Assembly: GCA_965153455.1 (NCBI GenBank)
Contig: OZ234495.1
Coordinates: 21,262,875-21,326,874, forward strand
Length of the DNA stretch: 64,000 nucleotides
Reading direction: 5' to 3'
DNA from: Sphagnum compactum
Taxonomy: Eukaryota > Bryophyta > Sphagnopsida > Sphagnales
Numbering within the stretch: position 1 is the stretch's first letter; every line of letters begins with the position of its first letter. Shown piece after piece: positions 57,976 to 64,000 of the stretch. The notes below the pieces were generated by a model, which saw only the letters and a list, made by a program, of their open reading frames with translations, was not told the origin of the DNA and did not search any database. The translations under genes and the position numbers were made by a program.

Positions 57976-59982
57976 TGGTAATGGAATTGCCAGCCAACTG
58001 CATGTTGGTATCATCGGCGATAATCAGCATTTGGGTCCCTCCAAGTTTATGCTCCAAACCCAAACCGCCTGATGCTTATAATTGGCTTGCCCTGAATGTG
58101 GATAAGTAATGGGAGATGCAATGTACATCAGTGCTACAGGGCCTCAAATTGGAGCTCGTTTGCTCAATGACTGTGGCCTTTCTGGCAGGTTCAAACCCAT
58201 GTTCTTATTTTTGGGGTCAATGTTGGTTCTGATTCTTGGGCCCCTTACTAGGTATTCGGACCAATAGCTCTAAATTTTGCAGGGGAAGAGAACTAGAACC
58301 AAAACTAGAATTGGAATTTGCTCAAGACCCAGAACTAGGAACTGGCCTCCAGCTAAAACTGGCCCCAGAATTGACACCAGCCCCCAAAACTCATTTTATA
58401 TATAAATTTCGATTTTTTATTTTTAATAAAAAAATTCTGACTGGGGTTAAACATGTTAGTTTGAGAAAACAATTCAGGTACAGAATTTTTGGAATAATTA
58501 ATTTTGGGGTGGGTTGGGGGTTGCCGTTAGGAATGTATTTGTTACTAAATTTGGAACATGCCTCAAGTATGCAAGTTTTTTTTTTGGTTTAGGCATGTAG
58601 TTGATATAGGTGATCACCTCTTATTGGATGTATATTGCTAGTAACTAGAAGGTTTTCAGTTTTGGGTATGTGTAGGTAGGTAGCATTAGATCTGGTTTGA
58701 AACTGAACCTGTCTAAGAAAGAATGTGTTTGACAGAATCAAGATTCAAGAGTCCTGAAATGTGAGGAACTGGGTCCAGAACCATTGCAGAGGTTCTATCA
58801 AATTTTAAACATGGTTGGAAGTGGGACTGGAAGTTCTGTTGAAAAATAAGAACGAGAGTGTTGTCCGGTTCAAACTTCAAATTAAGAAATTTCATCACTA
58901 AATTTAGCACTTCTCATTAGATGTATGCACTTTTATTGAACATACCCATTCATCATATGCACACATAGTACTCCAAATGTCACTCACACATTCAGTCAAG
59001 TTCAAGTCAAAATTTTATACTCTAATCTTATACCAATGCATAGTCTCTTCCCTATGAGCACAGCCAAAAAAGGGGCAAGCAGGAGTTTGACTCCTAAATA
59101 TATAAGCAAGTACAAATCACTATGTTTGGGAGGGCAGAGATGCATGCGCAACAAGTGTCAGTGGTCTAACTTTAGAAGGACAGCCATTATCTAAATTGTG
59201 TGGCCAAGTAAGTACACTACATTAGGCTGCTTCATCTTGTTGATCTAGAGACTGACAAACAGAGTACTCGGCTGCATATTGGGGTTGCCTCCCAAATATG
59301 ACATCTGCTAAACTAGGCAGCCCTGTATAGTGTTCTTGGCCTCTCAAAGGGGGAGAGACTATAATTTCTAAGTTGCAGACATAATAATGGTTTTAAAGAA
59401 CAAGAAGGGTGCAGTCTGCTTCTTAGTGAGTTACTACCGGCTGTGGCCTAGGGAGGAACTGAGGCCCAATGAGCCCCTTAGGAAATATTCATTAGCCTAA
59501 AAGGTTTGTAGGTGGTAGGTCATAATCTAGCATAGGTCAGTAAGACATATCAGAATGCCACTTCCGACAACATGAAAACCTGCTGAATCAGTACAGATGG
59601 AGTATGGACCTTTACATTCTTCTTTATCTCATCGTAAAGCAGGAACACATTTTTAAATGGAATTTTCCCTCTCCAAAAGGGGTGGGTGCTTCATTTTTTC
59701 AAATCACCCCACCTCTTTTTTTCATGTTTTTTCCTTGTGATTACCACTTGATATCACAGAAAAGAAGAGAGAAACAAATTCTGCTGATGCATTGTGCAAC
59801 AGTAATGCCTCAGAGTGGGGTTTTATCCTAATCATTTGAGGGCACTTCACATAGTGTAACTTCTCTGTTCAGCCCAAAACAAGAGATTCCACATAAACTC
59901 CTTAGAGTGGGAGTGTAATGTAATCTGCAACATCAAATCACCTCAGTTATTACGTAGGGAAATTCACAATTGTCGATGTCTT
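57976..59982. other. Unassigned region
   Basis: Mixed composition up to 58400, then AT-rich. At 58275-58385 a low-complexity run of GAACTAGAACC/AAAACTGG-like words gives a plus-strand frame (58236-58592) rich in ELEPKLELE that I regard as repeat-derived. No family recognised in the other frames. Confidence 0.35.
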
Positions 59983-60175
59983 TCACCTTGGACCTCAAGC
60001 TTTGCCCTCACTTCATGAAGTGGAAGATGCTGTCAGTACTGCCTTCCACCTTTGACCTCATGCTCCGCCCTCCTATCACCGGATTAAGGTGTTGTTAGCA
60101 ATGCCTTCCACCCTCGATCTTGGGCTCTGACCCTCAATTCATGAGCGGGAAGACACTTACAATAATGCCTTCCCC
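59983..60175. repeat. Three degenerate ~62-bp tandem units
   Basis: Units start near 59983, 60046 and 60108, each with CACCTTGGACCTCAAGCT-like sequence, GCCCTC and an AGTACTGCCTTCC / AATGCCTTCC ending. Confidence 0.7.
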
Positions 60176-60930
60176 TATACACAATGTTTGATTCATATCC
60201 TTATCATTAGGTCCATTCAATCAAGTAGACTGTTCTTTTTGTCATTTTGACAACACATACGACCAAGACAAGGTCGTGGCCGACGAAGAAATCAAACTTG
60301 TGAGTGAGGATCTTAGAGGCTAAGAGTAAGGACCTTTTGAGCATTCAAATCTATTTAACTATAAATTTATCTAAGTAAAATTTTCAAAGCGAAAAATGTG
60401 ATGCAGGGAAGATCATAAATATAGCATGCCTTTTCTACAGTTTGTGCAACACACAATGAGAAAATGGTGTAGAAATGTCCTTATGAATATTGAGTTACAA
60501 TTAACGTGCAGTCATTTGGCAATATCAGAACCTAGCTTTACATCTACTTGAGACTGGGGAGGAAATCCACCCACAGCCAATATGTGGGGCTCTACCAATG
60601 CCTACCATATCCAAAATAGTGTGCAAGTTATTTCCTCTGGACCAGTCGTAAACAAGAAATTCACAGATGGTGTTTGGTGTTAGAGTGAGGATCCTCTAAA
60701 TGCCAGCACATGACCCAATCAGCGTGACTGCCCAATCAAATATCTTTGTTGGCCCTGCCTTTTGGAGAGCATTGTATCTTGTGCACATTTACAATTTGAA
60801 ACTAAATTTCACAAGTTATTTAAAGCTTGAACCTTATCCAAAATATTGTTTACAAGTCACCATATTGCTGCTATGGACCTAGTACTTATGAGTCTAGAGT
60901 TCATGCATGGCTGTCTGGTATTTGCAACTA
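60176..60930. other. Unassigned; contains a short segment shared with the 26848-27222 MITE
   Basis: GACCCAATCAGCGTGACTGC followed by CCAATCAAATA (60712-60741) resembles 26994-27023 inside the MITE. Nothing else is recognised. Confidence 0.35.
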
Positions 60931-61618
60931 CAATAAACCCTCTTTATAAACATGCCCATTTTGGTCACATTCTTGTTTGTTTCACACTTTTTTTTTGGGT
61001 AACCATTTGTTTTAGTAAGAAACACCATTCTTTAGAGTCACTATCACACTTGTTAATAGCATAAAATATTTGCAAAGCTTGTTTTTGTTTCTTTTGGTAA
61101 ATGTTACTATAATGGGGGAAATCTAGGGCAAATATGAGGTTTTGTAAGTTATAGGTCTCTTTGGTAATGTTGTGTTTAGGTTGTGCAAACTAACAACAAT
61201 GAATCCAGTTGAACATAAAAGAAAAAATAACAATTTTCTAGTGCATGCGAGTTAAAGATATGAAAACTTGTCAGAAAAACAGAAAATTTTAATTTAAAAA
61301 ATTTAATTGACAAGATACACAAGCTAATAGTTAAGGCATTCAAACTCAATGTAAATCGTCACATTAAAATAGGCAAAAATCACAACCTTCTTCCAGTCTA
61401 ATAATGCATAGTAGAGCTTAGCATAATCCATGTAAGAAATTTAAACAATTGGCACCTTTATTCTAGCATAAAAGGGTTGATTTGTAAAGTTATTTTGCCT
61501 ATAATCACAATGTTGTAAAGGTTTATATGGAATGTGACTATACATGTTTAAATTGCAATTCATTAGTGTCACAAAAAAAAGTGGTCACCAAGGGCGTGAT
61601 TATAAAGGGGGTTTACTA
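60931..61618. mobile_element. pogo/Emigrant-like element with TIRs, 688 bp
   Basis: The left end CAATAAACCCTCTTTATAAA, then CATGCCC and TTGGTCAC, is mirrored at the right end by GTGGTCACC, GGGCGTG and TTATAAAGGGGGTTTACTA. Both ends are flanked by TA. The terminal motif CA(G)TAAA-CC(T)CT-TATAA and TA target are those described for plant pogo-like MITEs (Emigrant/Lemi). The interior has no transposase. Confidence 0.7.
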
Positions 61619-63633
61619 TATCGCTATTTGTAATGACTAATGTGACTAGGCCATTCATCCAAAATGACATAAGGGCATAGTTTTTTGTTCTCTGTCTAAG
61701 TTCCCTTCTCACTTCAAACATACCATAGATTACAATTTACAAATAACATGTGGGGTGCTTTTGTGGTGTTGGTGGATATAAATTTGTGACTAATATATAT
61801 GTCACTCCAAATCTAATGTGACTTATGATGTGTTACATTTCTTAAATTTAGGTCCTTAACAAGGTTGTGTTAAGAATTTGATGTGCCAAGTGTGCATTTT
61901 CATTTCTTAAATTTTTAAAAAATTAGTGGGACAACTAATTAAGTTGCTTTATTTTTAAAGTGTTAAGGTATTTCTAGTAGAATTATGTGACAAAATGTTG
62001 ATTACATGAGATCTAGGAGTTGTATTTTTGGTGTAATATTTGAAAAAAAAAACTAAAAATAGGTTGATAATCAAATTTAAATAACTAAAAAATTATCATA
62101 TTATTACATATTGCTGAAACTTAAAAAATATGTATACGATACTTTTATTGTTATAAAATTATGAGAAAACTTTACTTTAGGTATTCATTTAATAAAACAG
62201 AAAAAGAAAATCAACCATGAATTGCATGGTTGGTTCAATGGCACATGACATTGTGTTCACAAACTCAATACGTAATGATGTTGTAACAAAAAGATGAATT
62301 TATGCAAATTTATATGTTTTCACTAAATTTGGCCCAAGTAAAAAAAATTTAAAATATGTAGGATGCATTTGCAATTCAAATGTAAGAACATTAAATTGGA
62401 AATTATGTGATTTTGAAAAATAATGACATTCTAAATATCATAATTAGATGGTAAATTGTTAAATATTATGTATAAATGAAATAAATATGACTTCAAATCT
62501 TATTCAATTATTATTTTTTAAATTACATCGTGGAGATGTTTGTTTTGAAATTGAAAAATAATAATATAAGAAAATATCCCCCCAAAAAATCCCATATAAA
62601 ACACCCAAAAAATATGCACGAGTAATTTTTTCTTGTTTCAATTAGACATGATTTGAAGGAATAATACTTAATTTTATTTGCAAATCATAGTGGGTGAAAA
62701 TCCTTTAAGGTGTATCACATAGGCCGAAAAAGGCTTAGTCTTTAGTACAATCCTTTTTTACCCTATATTTTGATCCCCATAAAAAATAGTGAATTAAAAG
62801 TTGTCAAAAATTTCAAAAGGACTATATTTTAAATTATTACAATTCTAGATTCCATCATAATCATCCATAAATGTGTCTTTACATGGTAAAAAAAGATTAG
62901 GTGAAAAAGACAGAAAAGGGTGACACTATGACAAGATTTTGGTACACCTCAAAGAATTTGCACCCTAGTTGAATTTCAAAATAATTACCCCATAAATGGG
63001 TTTTCTTTTGTATTTTGTATAACTCAATGCATAGATTTTGAAACTTATTACTAACAAATGTTCATTTGTTTTATTTGGATATGACTTGAGCAAAATATGG
63101 AAGAGAAAAAAACATTTCAATGTTTGAATATATGTAAGAAAATTTGAATTGAATTCATCTTCATAGCCATGCGTTGACACAATTTGTTACAATTTGAAGT
63201 TGTGGTGGGTTGGATAAGAACTTGGCTTGAACTTTTCAATTTTCTCTTATGACACTTTATTTATGTTGTGACGTTTATACTAGGTATGCTTTAGCAACCT
63301 ACATGCCTAGGGGAGCCATACATAATTACATGTCCAAAGGGTCTACACATTTATATACTTATGGGGTTTGCAACACTAAATCCATGGGCTTGCATTTTAC
63401 ATATTACATCTTGAGCCATTTCATAATTGGCTAGTGGGTGAAAGCATGCTAAGGTGGAACAAAAGTGGCAAATCACAACAATCCATAATTTTTACTTTGG
63501 GATAAAATGGGGGTAAAATGGGGCAGGGGGGGGGGGGGGGGTGATTTCAAATTAAAAAGAGTGGGAACATTAGTTAAGTGACATTCACATGTGTCACTAT
63601 ATCGTCTAGCTAGTTCAATGGTCTATTAGTCTA
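61619..63633. other. AT-rich DNA with a G16 homopolymer
   Basis: Very AT-rich between 61800 and 63100, with no recognised gene. A run of 16 G occupies 63526-63541, just after two shorter G clusters. Confidence 0.45.
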
Positions 63634-63933
63634 TTGAATGACGATGTAATGATTTGTCTCTTGCATCTTCTTCACTCAAGTGTAATCATAGTAATGTGCA
63701 TCAATGCTATTCTGGCATCATTCAGTTATAATTTTTTTGCAAGCATGTCAAGTCCCACGCCTTCAAACAGTACCTTTAGTAACTTGAATGATGTGAAAAA
63801 AAAGGTAAAACAAAAAGGAGCTAACCATAACAGTGGCTCAAAAGTAGGTTTCGCAATTCCCTTGTATGGACATGTTTATAAGTTCCTTATTAGCGATGGT
63901 AGTTGTAGTTTTATAAGGAAAAAGTTTGCATAG
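63634..63933 (+). other. 99-codon open frame, unknown
   Basis: It reads a hydrophobic start, then SSPTPSNSTFSNLNDVKKKV, GANHNSGSKVGFAIPLYGHV and a TAG. The Ser-rich linker followed by a basic KKKVKQKGANHN stretch is compatible with the N-terminus of a transposase or a plant regulatory protein, but nothing decides between them. The window ends about 70 bp later. Confidence 0.2.
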
Positions 63934-64000
63934 AAATATGACTTGTTTTTTGTTGGGTTGAACCCAAAATAGGTCAAGGTGCCCAGAGATTGCACCAAAG

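Noticed and set aside
58236-58592. 118-codon plus-strand frame with ELEPKLELEFAQ
   Set aside because: Low-complexity GAACTAGAACC-type repeat; acidic alternating residues follow from it.

Overview
The window looks like nuclear DNA of a seed plant with a large, transposon-rich genome. A gymnosperm, probably a conifer, is my best guess but is not proven. The reasons are a plant-type metallothionein gene with short exons, degraded Ty1/copia and Ty3/gypsy retrotransposons, a hAT DNA transposon, several hairpin-type MITEs, a plastid rps3 fragment moved to the nucleus, and AT-rich intergenic DNA. Bacterial features such as operons and ribosome binding sites are absent.

Layout. 1-420: degenerate tandem repeat. 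1173-2670 (minus strand): metallothionein-like gene, three inferred exons, TATA box, minisatellite in intron 1; the only gene here that looks intact. 2.7-10.1 kb: AT-rich intergenic DNA with small duplications and a mini-palindrome present twice. 10.19-18.99 kb: old Ty1/copia element (plus strand) with both LTRs, primer site, gag, RT and RNase H remnants, carrying a nested foldback element, a 27-bp perfect hairpin and a minisatellite. 19.25-19.50 kb: MITE. 20.98-25.36 kb: intron-containing pseudogene of cytosolic isoleucyl-tRNA synthetase. 26.85-27.22 kb: MITE. 27.31-34.67 kb: hAT element with a decayed BED-finger transposase and tandem arrays. 34.66-35.04 kb: plastid DNA insert (rps3 part plus a group II intron 3' end). 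35.0-39.6 kb: mostly unassigned. 39.61-52.00 kb: Ty3/gypsy element of 12.4 kb with LTRs, Asp-type primer site, gag, protease, RT, RNase H, integrase and an unusual 4-kb extra coding block. 52-64 kb: AT-rich DNA with a minisatellite, an unassigned minus-strand exon-like segment, a pogo/Emigrant-like element and homopolymer runs.

Working genes. Apart from the metallothionein, every recognisable coding region is broken. In the gypsy element many in-frame TGA stops stand where an arginine or tryptophan codon is expected, which fits C-to-T decay of methylated DNA. The window records successive insertion and decay and contains no cooperating gene set. I found no CRISPR array, tRNA or rRNA gene, or intact viral genome.
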